From the NCBI GenBank assembly GCA_022641835.1, contig CP048723.1, forward strand, positions 348,427 to 412,426: a stretch of 64,000 nt of DNA, written 5' to 3'. Below, piece after piece: positions 8,350 to 17,317 of this stretch. The notes under the pieces are model-generated. The model was not told the DNA's origin. It saw only the letters and a program-made list of their open reading frames with translations, and made no database searches. Each line of letters starts with the position of its first letter. Position 1 is the first letter of the stretch. This DNA is from Petasospora fabianii (Eukaryota; Ascomycota; Saccharomycetes; Phaffomycetales; Wickerhamomycetaceae). A program made the translations under genes and the position numbers.

Positions 8350-8895
8350 TCACTTAGAGCCGTACTTCTTCTTTCCAAAGTCGAAGGGAATATAGCGGTA
8401 CTTGATCATGTCCCGAATCTGCCTTTTCATCATGAGAACGAAGAGAGTGATGAAGTACATGACGAGGATTGGCCAGAAGACTGGGATATCCGTCCATGAA
8501 GTCGATGTGAGTACCAGCGAAAAGACAGTGGCGACACTTGCATTGTGCCAAAATTTGAACTCTGGAAGCCTTCTGATAAATGGTCTAAACTCCTCTGTGT
8601 TCTCCCCAGCCTCAATTGACTCGTCTTGTAGCTCTTGCTGGAGGGAAGGATTGAACTTTGGCGAGAGGAAAGCGAGGAAAAGATTGAGGAGGTAAATTCC
8701 AAGGGCATAGCACACAATGTACCAGGCATGTGACACGAGGATTCGAGTCATGAAAATCACGAGAAGACCACCAAAGATAGACCATCTGTACTTGATGTGC
8801 GGGACGGATTTGTCAAGGGTCCTGCGGTAAGTAACCTTCACGCGCTCGACGTACTGCTGGAAGGGGTTGCCTTCTGAGAGAGGAATTTCATCCAT
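8350..8895 (-). CDS. RER1: Rer1-type Golgi-to-ER retrieval receptor
   Basis: The 181-residue protein has the length and layout of Rer1: a cytosolic N-terminus, two pairs of hydrophobic segments (about residues 40-75 and 120-155) and a basic C-terminus ending KKKYGSK. Family-typical sequence includes the PHIKYRW block before the first membrane pair and the FKFWHN block before the second, then IPFDFGKKKY. Rer1 sits in the early Golgi and returns escaped ER membrane proteins in COPI vesicles by recognising polar residues in transmembrane segments. The ATG at 8895 is the only in-frame start matching the family N-terminus. It is the first intact host gene beside the retroelement cluster. Confidence 0.93.
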   Translation of the reverse strand: MDEIPLSEGNPFQQYVERVKVTYRRTLDKSVPHIKYRWSIFGGLLVIFMTRILVSHAWYIVCYALGIYLLNLFLAFLSPKFNPSLQQELQDESIEAGENTEEFRPFIRRLPEFKFWHNASVATVFSLVLTSTSWTDIPVFWPILVMYFITLFVLMMKRQIRDMIKYRYIPFDFGKKKYGSK

Positions 8896-9137
8896 GCTTA
8901 AATGTGTAGTGCAAGAGATATATTGCTACCAGGGAGGTCGGGACTCTTCACTGTGGTATGGGATGTGGTTGGAGAGCTGGGGAAATCAACGCGCGTGACA
9001 GCTGTCCTTCCGAACTTCATCGTTCCTTTGTTTCTGTTTTGATTTGATTTCGCGGTAGTGGTTTGGCCACATGCGGTGGATTTGGGGCACGCTTATGGAT
9101 GTCAAGAACTCTCTGATCGTCCTTCTCTTTCGATTCT

Positions 9138-10231
9138 ATGAAAATGGTGCTCAGGCAAATAATTGAGTCACTACCTCCAATACTCTTGGTAAGTTCTCCG
9201 TTGTTTTGATTAGATCAAAAGACATTAACAAATAGCCATCCTCAGCTCGCAAGTCCACTTTCACAAATACGAGAAGTTAAGAGGTCACACACCATCTATG
9301 GTCTTTCTTTCGACTACATCATCCTCTCAGTAGGTTGTCTCATAGTTCACCTAGACCAGTCCATTGGGTTACTAACCTTGTCATCAGTTCGTGGAGGCCT
9401 TAGCATCGGTTTCATTCACCTTAACGTATGTGCACTCCTCCTTCATTAAACAACAATATGCCGCGAGATTCCCCATACACCCAGAAGCTCCAATAAGAAT
9501 GTCTCGAATTATGACTGATCTGGGCTCTATCTTGGTCTTAACTGTTCTTTCAGCACAATGCCTTTCGAAGATGGAGACAAGGCACATGCTTCAAACAGTA
9601 TCCCAAAGTGTATGGTTCTTTCTTCTTGTGCTTCTCTTGCTTGGACTATGGATTCTTTCTAATGCCCGGTTAGATGATTATCGCATGCTTGGAAAGCATG
9701 GTGTTTACCTTATTGACTTTGTTGACTATCTTTGGTTTGTTGAAAACCTTGTCGCCGCGTTCAAGTGGACTGGGCAGGTACGTACCATTACTCTATCTTC
9801 ACGCTATATTATTACTGAACATTACCTAACCCTTTACTACAGATCCAGACTAACTTCCTGGGAATGCATTTCTGTCGAGTGGTGGAGCCGTCCATATATA
9901 TTGACATCGTGACAGCCGTAGCTGTTATCTCAGCACGGTCCTTCGACACAAACGCTGCATATTATGAATTTCCAATCGTGAGTAACCAATCCTTCTTGAA
10001 GAGCTATTGACTAGACTACTAACCATAGACTAAGAATGATGCAGGATTCGTGACATATCTAGTATGTACACATTTTGTAGCCCGCCTGCCCTTTTAATGT
10101 CTACTAACACTAACATACAGCTACGCCTTGTCTTCTGCGTTGGGCTACTTTATCAAAAGAAAATCTACAATTTCGTACCTCGTCGTTTACCCCAGATCTC
10201 GGAAATAAAAGGCGTTGACCGTCAATCATGA
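9138..10231 (+). CDS. PQ-loop family multi-pass membrane protein, six exons
   Basis: The gene is assembled from exons 9138-9188, 9246-9329, 9388-9777, 9843-9977, 10029-10061 and 10121-10231, all joining in phase 0, giving about 267 residues. Four of the five introns show a TACTAAC-like branch point; donors are GTAAGT, GTAGGT, GTACGT, GTGAGT and GTATGT. The product has about seven hydrophobic segments. A first PQ-loop-like block (SPLSQIREVKRSHTIYGLSF) spans the exon 2 start, and a second (GQIQTNFLGM) spans exons 3 and 4. PQ-loop proteins include lysosomal/vacuolar amino-acid exporters (Ers1/cystinosin, Ypq) and endosomal Any1-like proteins. I cannot say which subfamily this is. The exon count is exceptional for a budding yeast. 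Confidence 0.72.
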
Positions 10232-10275
10232 GACAACATTCTATTTAGGCACTAAGGGCACGTACAATGATTTAT

Positions 10276-11754
10276 TTACAGTCTCTTACCGAGTAGCTTG
10301 GTAGCCCATACAACGCCGACAGGTATCTTTCTATCCTTATCTTTGAAATCGTTCAGCTCCAATGCTTCGGTATTCTTCTTCAAATTTTCAACCTCCTCAT
10401 GCATCATCTTCTTTAATAGTGGATCGGAGGTGATCACAACACCATTGGTCTCCAGGTCAAAGTTGTATGCCCTTCTGGTATAATTTGAAGAGCCAATAAT
10501 GGTGATGCTCGGTTCAAGCTCACCCGGTGCGGTTGCCCAGAGCCCCTTAGCATGATATGACCAGCCATCACCAACATTAACAACACCTCTTTTCCACTCC
10601 CTAAGCTTAATGTCGTCCGATCTCCCACTCTTATACACTTCACGAAGGAAGGTTTTCGATAGATATAAATACGCATCTGGGAGATATTTCGAGACACCGT
10701 TAGACTTGAAGAAACCATTGGCGAATGGCGATGCTGTAATCACAGTTCCCTTCGATTGGGCAGCGATAAGTTTTGTTCTGATATCTGGAAGCATGTTGAA
10801 GTATCCTGCCGTGAAGTTCCAGAGAACTTTGGTATCATTGAGGTAGTCCAAAAGTGACAGAACAGACTTTTTTTCTGTTGAGGCGTCTCGGCCCTGCATG
10901 AATAGTGGTGTAAACTGTGAGACCGGATAAACATGTGTTTGTTTCTGTGGGTCGGAACCAATCACAGAAGATGACTTCTTAAAGGCAAGCAGCTCAGTAA
11001 GAATCTCCGTAGAGCCCTTGATGAAGGACGATGGGTCTTTAGTTGGTTCTGAGAGTAAGTTTGTTTTTGGCCACTTCAAGAGAAACTTGGACTCGTTATT
11101 AGAGTGGAACAACTTGTAACTGAGAGACCCCAGAGTGCTCTGGATTTTGTAGTAGTAGTTAGTGAGATCCTCGGACTTGAAGAGATAGTATCTATCTTGA
11201 CGATTTGTGAAGTAGTCTGATGAGAGGTTAGCACCGGAAAGAATCACCTCGTCGTCAAAACCATAGATCTTCATATGCTGCAATCCGAAACCCTCATTAA
11301 ATCTCTTTGGGACGACCCTTTTAGCAAGACCATGTAGATGCGGTGTGTGATACATCCTTATATCCACCTGTGACTCATGGTCTTTCATCAAATTGGCCAA
11401 CATAGAGGCTGACGACTTTGAAGGGGCCTCTCTTGTCCCACGAAGCGCATCTGTGAGAATGTGGACCTTGAGACCCGGCCTTGATTTCAACGCCTTTGAT
11501 ATACACTCAATCAACTCATCCTGGGACTTTCCGATGTATAGAGAAGATAAAAAAATTCTCTTCTCCGCCGTGGAGATCTTGTGTTTGAGCGTGGAATAGA
11601 AATCTGCGGGGTCCCTCATGATCTCAACCTGCCCTTGGCCAAGATCAAAACGTGGTGCAATTGAGTCGAGACGTCCAGCTAAGCTGCGCACCTGAGCATT
11701 GAGTGGCAGGACTTCTGTTGCCATTCTAGAGTAGGCTCGTCTGAGAAGGCTCAT
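10276..11754 (-). CDS. PGS1: CDP-diacylglycerol-glycerol-3-phosphate phosphatidyltransferase (PGP synthase)
   Basis: The 492-residue protein carries two HKD-type phospholipase-D motifs: QHMKIYGFDDEVILSGANLS at about residue 157, and YHAKGLW followed by IIGSSNYTRR at about residue 400. The block FLSSLYIGKSQDELI near residue 70 is also typical of Pgs1. The enzyme makes phosphatidylglycerophosphate in mitochondria, the committed step to cardiolipin. The basic, Arg-containing N-terminus (MSLLRRAYSRMATEV) fits a mitochondrial presequence. Length is close to the 521 residues of the S. cerevisiae enzyme. It is convergent with the PQ-loop gene, and divergent from the molybdopterin synthase gene 183 bp away. 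Confidence 0.93.
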   Translation of the reverse strand: MSLLRRAYSRMATEVLPLNAQVRSLAGRLDSIAPRFDLGQGQVEIMRDPADFYSTLKHKISTAEKRIFLSSLYIGKSQDELIECISKALKSRPGLKVHILTDALRGTREAPSKSSASMLANLMKDHESQVDIRMYHTPHLHGLAKRVVPKRFNEGFGLQHMKIYGFDDEVILSGANLSSDYFTNRQDRYYLFKSEDLTNYYYKIQSTLGSLSYKLFHSNNESKFLLKWPKTNLLSEPTKDPSSFIKGSTEILTELLAFKKSSSVIGSDPQKQTHVYPVSQFTPLFMQGRDASTEKKSVLSLLDYLNDTKVLWNFTAGYFNMLPDIRTKLIAAQSKGTVITASPFANGFFKSNGVSKYLPDAYLYLSKTFLREVYKSGRSDDIKLREWKRGVVNVGDGWSYHAKGLWATAPGELEPSITIIGSSNYTRRAYNFDLETNGVVITSDPLLKKMMHEEVENLKKNTEALELNDFKDKDRKIPVGVVWATKLLGKRL

Positions 11755-11936
11755 GTGCCCGTCTGCGAGTAAATCTTAGGAGCAGTTGGATGCTGTGAGG
11801 GTGGAGAATATACCCGAGCCGGGCACTTTATGATTTTTTTTTTTTTATCGAGATACGATCAGACTGATTGGAGCTTCAACCTGGACACAACGACCGAGAA
11901 AGACAGACGGTTTTTACAACACGGGGGTTCGACAAG

Positions 11937-12446
11937 ATGGTACTGGACGGACATTGGGAGAATGCCGAATATGTCAATGACGACAACATCAGGATCTTTC
12001 TCACAACACAGCCGATCTCCATCTCTGAGGGCATTGATTTCGTAAAGACAGAAGGCGCAGGTGCGGTTATCTCTTTTGGGGGCACGACTAGAGACTCGTT
12101 TGAAGGCAAGGGCGTCGAGGACCTGAGTTATGAAGCTTACCACGAGCTTGCACTAAGGACATTAACAAAAATTACGAGGGAGGCTATTGCCAAGTTCAAG
12201 GATGCGAACAAGGACGAGTGTATCCACAGGGTCTATCTCTGTCACCGTCTCGGAGTCGTACCTGTCAAGGAGGAGAGCATTGTGCTATGTCTGAGCAGCA
12301 CACATCGCCAGGAAGGTTGGAATTGTGGCATTTGGATGCTTGATACAATCAAAGAACGAGCTGAAATTTGGAAGAAAGAGAACTACACAGATGGTAGTGC
12401 ATCGTGGAAGGAAAATGATAACTCCAACGTGCAGAGCCGGACTTGA
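11937..12446 (+). CDS. Molybdopterin synthase catalytic (large) subunit, MoaE/MOCS2B type
   Basis: The 169-residue protein matches MoaE. It has an N-terminal ISISEGIDFV strand-helix, AGAVISFGGTTRDSFEGK (around residue 45), the HRLGVVPVKEESIVLCLSSTHR core (around residue 105) and the C-terminal DTIKERAEIWKKE with the conserved active-site lysines. It inserts dithiolene sulfur into precursor Z using the thiocarboxylated small subunit, making molybdopterin for nitrate reductase and other Mo enzymes. The start at 11937 is preferred because the upstream in-frame extension has no family similarity. Moco synthesis is missing in most Saccharomycotina and kept in nitrate-assimilating yeasts, so this gene predicts nitrate assimilation. 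Confidence 0.9.
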   Translation: MVLDGHWENAEYVNDDNIRIFLTTQPISISEGIDFVKTEGAGAVISFGGTTRDSFEGKGVEDLSYEAYHELALRTLTKITREAIAKFKDANKDECIHRVYLCHRLGVVPVKEESIVLCLSSTHRQEGWNCGIWMLDTIKERAEIWKKENYTDGSASWKENDNSNVQSRT

Positions 12447-12588
12447 TGGGATTATTATAAAGAAACTACAAGTCGAAATTACCTATGTACATGTGTAATA
12501 TTTTGAATCCGAGGTCTCACTTATCATTATATGTTCCTAGTGGTACCTTCAAACTCTTTTACATTTCCATTGTTGGTCTTTCAAGTCA

Positions 12589-13755
12589 TTAAAAAGTAAA
12601 AGCTTCCTTGCTTCTACCAAGTGTCTCCACTCTCTTCTTCTCGTAGTTCCATCTCTTCAAAACAGAAGCCTTCTTCTGCTTTGGATCAACGAGGCCAATC
12701 GGCTCTGGCTGAACAGGTTTGAGGTACTTGGAAATCATTCTCTTCTTCTCAGCGTCAGTGATGTAAACGTTACCAAACAACAACTCTACAATCTGCTTTT
12801 TGGTCTTCTTGCCTTCTCTGCTCTGAACTAATGCGCCTAGTTGCTGTTCAAGCTCTGTAACCTTGGCCCTTCTGTCGGCCTCTGTGGTGAATGCAATGAG
12901 GTTGTACTGGTTGTCGAAAGAGACGGCTGAGTCAATCTTATTGGAGAGGGAGATGTAGGCGTTCTTGGAGGCATCAGCGTCCTCAGTGGTCATCAGGCCC
13001 TTCTTGGAGTCAAGTTTGAGATCATGAAGATACACAGATGTCGTCGTAGCCTGTGCTTGATTAAGTGGGAGACCAGCTTTAATGTGGTTTCTAATCGAGA
13101 GAAGACGGGCAGCTGCTAACTGAGAGTCAGACTCTGTGAGGTCTGCAACGATGGATGTGATCTGGGAAGAGTATGTAGATAACAGCTCCTGTCTCTTGGC
13201 TTCCCTTTGCTTCAGACTCTTGATGATCTCTGGTCTCATGAGGTGAGCCTTACGGCTCAGGTTGTTCTCCTCAAACTGGGCCTTCTTGGCATCTGTGATT
13301 GGAACGTAACCGAGTCTTCTGATGCTTGGTTCAAAGTGAGCGGTCGGTAGTCTGAGATCTGGACGGAGGGCAACACCGATGAACTTTCTGTTTGGGTGGA
13401 ACGGATCGAGGTAGAAACGAACGTAGCCCGGCTCCTTGGCGTAAATGGTGTGGTCCTTTCCAATGGCTGCGTTCTCTCCTGGGTAGAACTTGGTACCACG
13501 CTGTCTCATAAGGATCTGGCCTGTTTTCACTGGTTCATTCTCAGCAACCTTGGCCCCGAGACGACGACCTGCAGAGTCTCTCATGTTCGTTCTGGAACCG
13601 GCGACCTTCTTGGTAGCGGTACGCACCTGGAGAAGCGTATTGGAGCCCGTAACGTTGTTAATAGCCAATGGGAGACGCTGAGCAGCCCTGTTCAAAGTGA
13701 GGGCAGAGATACCCCTCGTGACGGACACGAGCCTGCTGGTGCCCACGAAGCTCAT
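12589..13755 (-). CDS. MRP7: Mitochondrial large ribosomal subunit protein bL27m
   Basis: The 388-residue protein has a mitochondrial presequence (Arg/Ser-rich first 40 residues). The bL27 domain follows at about residues 45-125: KKVAGSRTNMRDSAGRRLGAK, ILMRQRGTKFYPGENAAIGKDHTIYAKEPGYVRF. After it comes a long fungal-specific C-terminal extension, as in yeast Mrp7 (371 residues). bL27 reaches toward the peptidyl transferase centre. It is convergent with the MoaE gene and divergent from SGF29. Confidence 0.93.
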   Translation of the reverse strand: MSFVGTSRLVSVTRGISALTLNRAAQRLPLAINNVTGSNTLLQVRTATKKVAGSRTNMRDSAGRRLGAKVAENEPVKTGQILMRQRGTKFYPGENAAIGKDHTIYAKEPGYVRFYLDPFHPNRKFIGVALRPDLRLPTAHFEPSIRRLGYVPITDAKKAQFEENNLSRKAHLMRPEIIKSLKQREAKRQELLSTYSSQITSIVADLTESDSQLAAARLLSIRNHIKAGLPLNQAQATTTSVYLHDLKLDSKKGLMTTEDADASKNAYISLSNKIDSAVSFDNQYNLIAFTTEADRRAKVTELEQQLGALVQSREGKKTKKQIVELLFGNVYITDAEKKRMISKYLKPVQPEPIGLVDPKQKKASVLKRWNYEKKRVETLGRSKEAFTF

Positions 13756-14175
13756 GGTTTTTTGAATGGGTTTTTGGTGATGTATAATCTAGTCCTTGAT
13801 AGTGAAGAGTAGGATCGCCGAACAATTTTTTTTCGTGGTCGGTTCAGTGAAAGAGAGGACCTAGGAGAAGACGGCTTCCAAGGGACTTATCAGCAAATTT
13901 TGTGTGAGAGAGGCGAGTATTTATTGTTTCAGAATAGTAATAAAGCCCTTACCAGCTACCTTACAGCTTGGATTCTCAGGGACTACAAAATACATCCAAC
14001 AAAGTGGACTCTTAAAACAACTAAAGTCAGCGCCTACAAGATACACCCGAACACCATCACTTTGCACAATCTCGAAACTTGGGGGAAAACGCGCTTCTCA
14101 GGTTTAAACCTCTTTAACAATAACAATCTGAGAGACTTCCACTTTCTCTTCAGATCATCATATCAAGTGACTACG
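13756..14175. other. Intergenic between MRP7 and SGF29
   Basis: This 420-bp divergent interval holds an in-frame but dissimilar upstream extension of SGF29 from 13900, read here as 5' UTR. A pyrimidine-rich run ending TTCAG at 14155 could be an intron acceptor in the leader, but I see no convincing donor and branch point. No RNA gene was seen. Confidence 0.4.
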
Positions 14176-14883
14176 ATGGACGGTCAATGGGACATTGTCG
14201 TGTCTTCACTGCAGGACATTTTCAACAGCAACGCTGAGCTTGGTTTTGACGAGGACAAGGTTCTCGCTTCGGCAAAGCTCTCATCATACACCAAAGAGGA
14301 ACTGGAGCAGGTGTTGCAGGACGTCAAGGATCACAAAGAGAACGTAGATAAAAGCCGAAGAGTTCTGAGCGAGGCTCTTGTTCACTTGCAGAATGTCATA
14401 ACGGCAGAGACGAAGAAGAAACAGGAAGTGAAGCAGAAGAAGGGAAGAAGTTTCTGGTCAAGCCCATACAACGGCAGTGATAACATCATGGTGAAATCCG
14501 AAGTGGCGTTCAAACTGCGTCAGAAGGGTATGGAACCTGAATGGATTCAGTGTGAGGTTACCAGAATTCTTGGGGATGGTACCAAGTTTGAAGTGCGTGA
14601 TCCTGAGCCTGATGAGCACGGTAACCCAGGTAAGACCTATAAGGCCACCTGGAAGGATGTGATTCAAATTCCGTTACCTGAGGATGAGGATGAATTGGCA
14701 CCGTATCCACCGAAAACTCGCGTACTTGCTCGCTACCCTGAGACAACAACCTTTTATCCAGCAGAGGTTACTGGAACTAAGAGAGACGGTCGTTGCCGAC
14801 TAAAGTTTGAAGGCGAGGAAGAGGAGGGCAAGGAGACAGAGGTTGACAGAAGACTGGTTCTTCCGCACCCACCGGGAAAGTAA
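14176..14883 (+). CDS. SGF29: SAGA complex subunit Sgf29 with tandem Tudor domain
   Basis: The 235-residue protein has an N-terminal helical region (about 1-85) and a C-terminal SGF29 tandem Tudor domain (about 105-233). That domain has the family signatures VAFKLRQKG.EPEWIQCEV, FEVRDPEPDEHGNPGKTYKA, RVLARYPETTTFYPAEV and LKFEGEEE, ending VVLPHP-like (RRLVLPHPPGK). Sgf29 reads H3K4me2/3 and links it to SAGA acetylation. The aromatic cage residues in the ETTTFYPA segment are present. The ATG at 14176 was chosen because the 92 in-frame residues upstream are unlike the family. Confidence 0.9.
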   Translation: MDGQWDIVVSSLQDIFNSNAELGFDEDKVLASAKLSSYTKEELEQVLQDVKDHKENVDKSRRVLSEALVHLQNVITAETKKKQEVKQKKGRSFWSSPYNGSDNIMVKSEVAFKLRQKGMEPEWIQCEVTRILGDGTKFEVRDPEPDEHGNPGKTYKATWKDVIQIPLPEDEDELAPYPPKTRVLARYPETTTFYPAEVTGTKRDGRCRLKFEGEEEEGKETEVDRRLVLPHPPGK

Positions 14884-15125
14884 AATATGCCGAAGGCACC
14901 AATACCCCGTTTAATGAATGCTTATGAAATGAATAACTGTTTGATCTAAATACGGAATATAGAAAAAAGCGTCTTTAAGCACTAGTCTAATCGGATTATA
15001 CTCACGTGACCTTCTCGAAAATTACCATATACGGAGTTCGTGAGAGCTTTGGGTGAAAAATGGTGGAGAGGCTGTCTCTGTTACCAAACAAGTCCAATTG
15101 GAAGCCGACCGTAGCAAATTCCACA

Positions 15126-16379
15126 ATGGCTGACCGCATGGACATTGACAGCGGTTACGAATCGCGTGCTAGAGATGCCTCGCCGCGCAGAGATGGTGGC
15201 AACAGAGATCATGACTACCACAGAGACAGATCTCCCAGAAGAGGAGCCAGCTATGGTGGCCGTCGTGATAACTACAACCCTCGTGAGCCTCGCCTCGAGG
15301 ATATGAAGGATTCAGCTGGTGCCCCAGGGTCCCGAGACACTGATAGAAACTTTAACAATTCCATCTTCGTCGGAAATCTCGGCTACGATGTTGATTCTCA
15401 AGCTCTTAGACAGTACTTTGGAGGTGCCGGTCGCATCATCCGTGCAGATGTTGTCACTCAGGGAGGCCGTCACAGAGGTATGGCCACCGTTGAATTTTCG
15501 AATCATGATGAGGTGGACCGTGCCATCTCTCAATTCCACCAGACCGACTTTAACGGCCGTACCATCTTCGTCAGACAGGATAACCCTCCACCAGCCAGCA
15601 GAGGCGGTGACAGATTTGCCGATAGAGGTGACAGAGGTGGAAGATTCAATGACAGAGGTGGATACAGTGGCGATAGAGGCGGATATGGTGGTGAAAGAGG
15701 CGGATACGGAAGAGACAGATTCGGCGACAGAGGTGGCGACAGAGGAAGATTCGGTGACAGACCTCCAAGAACTGAGGGTCCGATCTCTGGACCATTCTAT
15801 GAGGTTTTTGTCGGTAACCTTCCATTCAGAATTCACTGGGGAGAGCTCAAAGACTTATTCAGAGAGTGTGGTAATGTTTTGCGTGTGATGATCAAGGAGG
15901 ATCAATACACCGGCAGATCCAGGGGTTTCGGTTTTGTCTACTTCGAAAAGCACGAGGACGCATTGGCCGCCATTGAAAGGTTCAACGGCTACGAGCTGCA
16001 GGGCAGACGTATTGATGTTCGTGAAGGTAAGAAGAGCAGTGATGGTACCAACACCGGTGGCTCCTATGGCACTTCTTCCCCTGCCCCAACACTAACTAAC
16101 TCCGCTTTCACTGAGGGAGTTCAAGCGAATGGCCCCGAGAGTGATACCATCTACGTCGGTAACATGCCATTTGCCACCTCCAACAATGACCTTAGAGATC
16201 TCTTCGGCACTATTGGACCAGTCAAGGAGGCCGAGATAACATACGCCGATGGCAGACCTGCCGGTGCTTCCGTCGTGCAGTTCGAGACCCCAGAACTCGC
16301 TGCTGAGTGCATCCAGAGACTCAACAACTACGAGTATGGTGGACGCAACCTGCAGATCTCCTACGCCCTGAGACCATGA
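15126..16379 (+). CDS. GBP2: Three-RRM SR/RGG-type mRNA-binding protein (Gbp2/Hrb1 family)
   Basis: The 417-residue protein begins with an SR/RD-rich region (about 10-60). RRM1 follows ([23 protein letters not shown]1 [10 protein letters not shown]), then an Arg-Gly-Asp-rich linker (about 155-215). RRM2 comes next ([23 protein letters not shown]1 [10 protein letters not shown]) and a C-terminal RRM3 ([20 protein letters not shown]). This order equals yeast Gbp2/Hrb1, which load on mRNA with TREX and serve in nuclear mRNA quality control. One gene stands for the Gbp2/Hrb1 pair. The start at 15126 ([10 protein letters not shown]) was preferred over the in-frame ATG at 15060. A TCACGTGA palindrome lies at 15002-15009. 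Confidence 0.88.
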   Translation: MADRMDIDSGYESRARDASPRRDGGNRDHDYHRDRSPRRGASYGGRRDNYNPREPRLEDMKDSAGAPGSRDTDRNFNNSIFVGNLGYDVDSQALRQYFGGAGRIIRADVVTQGGRHRGMATVEFSNHDEVDRAISQFHQTDFNGRTIFVRQDNPPPASRGGDRFADRGDRGGRFNDRGGYSGDRGGYGGERGGYGRDRFGDRGGDRGRFGDRPPRTEGPISGPFYEVFVGNLPFRIHWGELKDLFRECGNVLRVMIKEDQYTGRSRGFGFVYFEKHEDALAAIERFNGYELQGRRIDVREGKKSSDGTNTGGSYGTSSPAPTLTNSAFTEGVQANGPESDTIYVGNMPFATSNNDLRDLFGTIGPVKEAEITYADGRPAGASVVQFETPELAAECIQRLNNYEYGGRNLQISYALRP

Positions 16380-16575
16380 TTGTATTTTATTCACCAAAAA
16401 ACTTTTTAATTGCACGTTTGATTTGTTGTTGTAATTTGATACATCTGTAGCTTAGAACCTCATGGCCACCCCGCGCTCAGGAAATTTCCCTTCTCCCCAT
16501 CAAAAAGTTTAGGCAGGACCATAGCCCACCTGTCATAGCCAGAGCAAAAGTCTACCACAGACACTGCCAGACAGC

Positions 16576-17048
16576 ATGACCCCGTCAATTCTCCCGCACT
16601 CGATCATAACGTGGGCATTCTTACTTCTTGTGGTTGCTGCGATCGCTGCCTTCCACTTTCGATCACACTGGCGTGGGTACCAAGTCCGACCCTGTCCGCT
16701 TATCAAGACACGATACTAACAACAACTCACACAGTTCCACGTCTCCGTGCTTGGAGGGCCAGTCGTAACATCTCACTAGGCCGCTACGAAGCACTTTCGT
16801 CATTCCAATCGGACCTTGAGGCCGGCCTCAGCTCAGGCACGTTCAACATTGGTGCTAACGTATCCTCGGGTGATTCTCGCCAGGGCTTGGACGATACTGC
16901 GAAGAAACAGGTCTTGAAGATCATGGAGGAGAAGGGAATCTCGTTCGACGAGGCCAGACTTGAGTACATCAAGAAGAAACTCGCCGACAATCAGATTGGA
17001 CCGGATGGTACTCCTCTGGATCCGAAAGCTGTAACTTTTGGAAAGTGA
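16576..17048 (+). CDS. DUF2015-like small fungal protein with N-terminal membrane segment, one intron
   Basis: Exons 16576-16672 and 16735-17048 join in phase (136 residues). The intron has donor GTGGGT, branch GATACTAAC and acceptor CACAG. Exon 1 encodes a hydrophobic helix (ITWAFLLLVVAAIAAFHF, about residues 11-28), probably a signal anchor. Exon 2 carries a conserved block: SFQSDLEAGLSSGTFNI, SGDSRQGLD, then MEEKGISFDEARLEYIKKKL, IGPDGTPLDPKAVTFGK. From memory this C-terminal pattern is the fungal DUF2015 family of unknown function. The donor is non-standard, but it is the only one that keeps the frame. Confidence 0.65.
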
Positions 17049-17317
17049 GAGGAGACGTGGATCGGAATTGAGATGGAGACCACAGATTATGTTTTACGAC
17101 CGAAATGCCTATATATGTCTACAGTTTCATAAGTCACTTTTTTTTGCTTTAAGTGCTTGTGATCAAGTCTTCAAGAAGGTGGTGAGAGATCATTCTCAGC
17201 GCTCAAGGAGCTGGTTTCAGCGCAGAAAGTGTAGTAAGCTATTTTGGGGCCCTCAACAAGGCTCAGTAAAAGATTCATCCAAGCGTCAATTTCATTCATT
17301 ATCAAGAAAGTCATCCC

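Noticed and set aside
13900-14175. Longer SGF29 N-terminus from the upstream in-frame ATG
   Set aside because: The 92 extra residues do not resemble Sgf29, and the stretch looks like leader sequence; the start at 14176 gives the family length.
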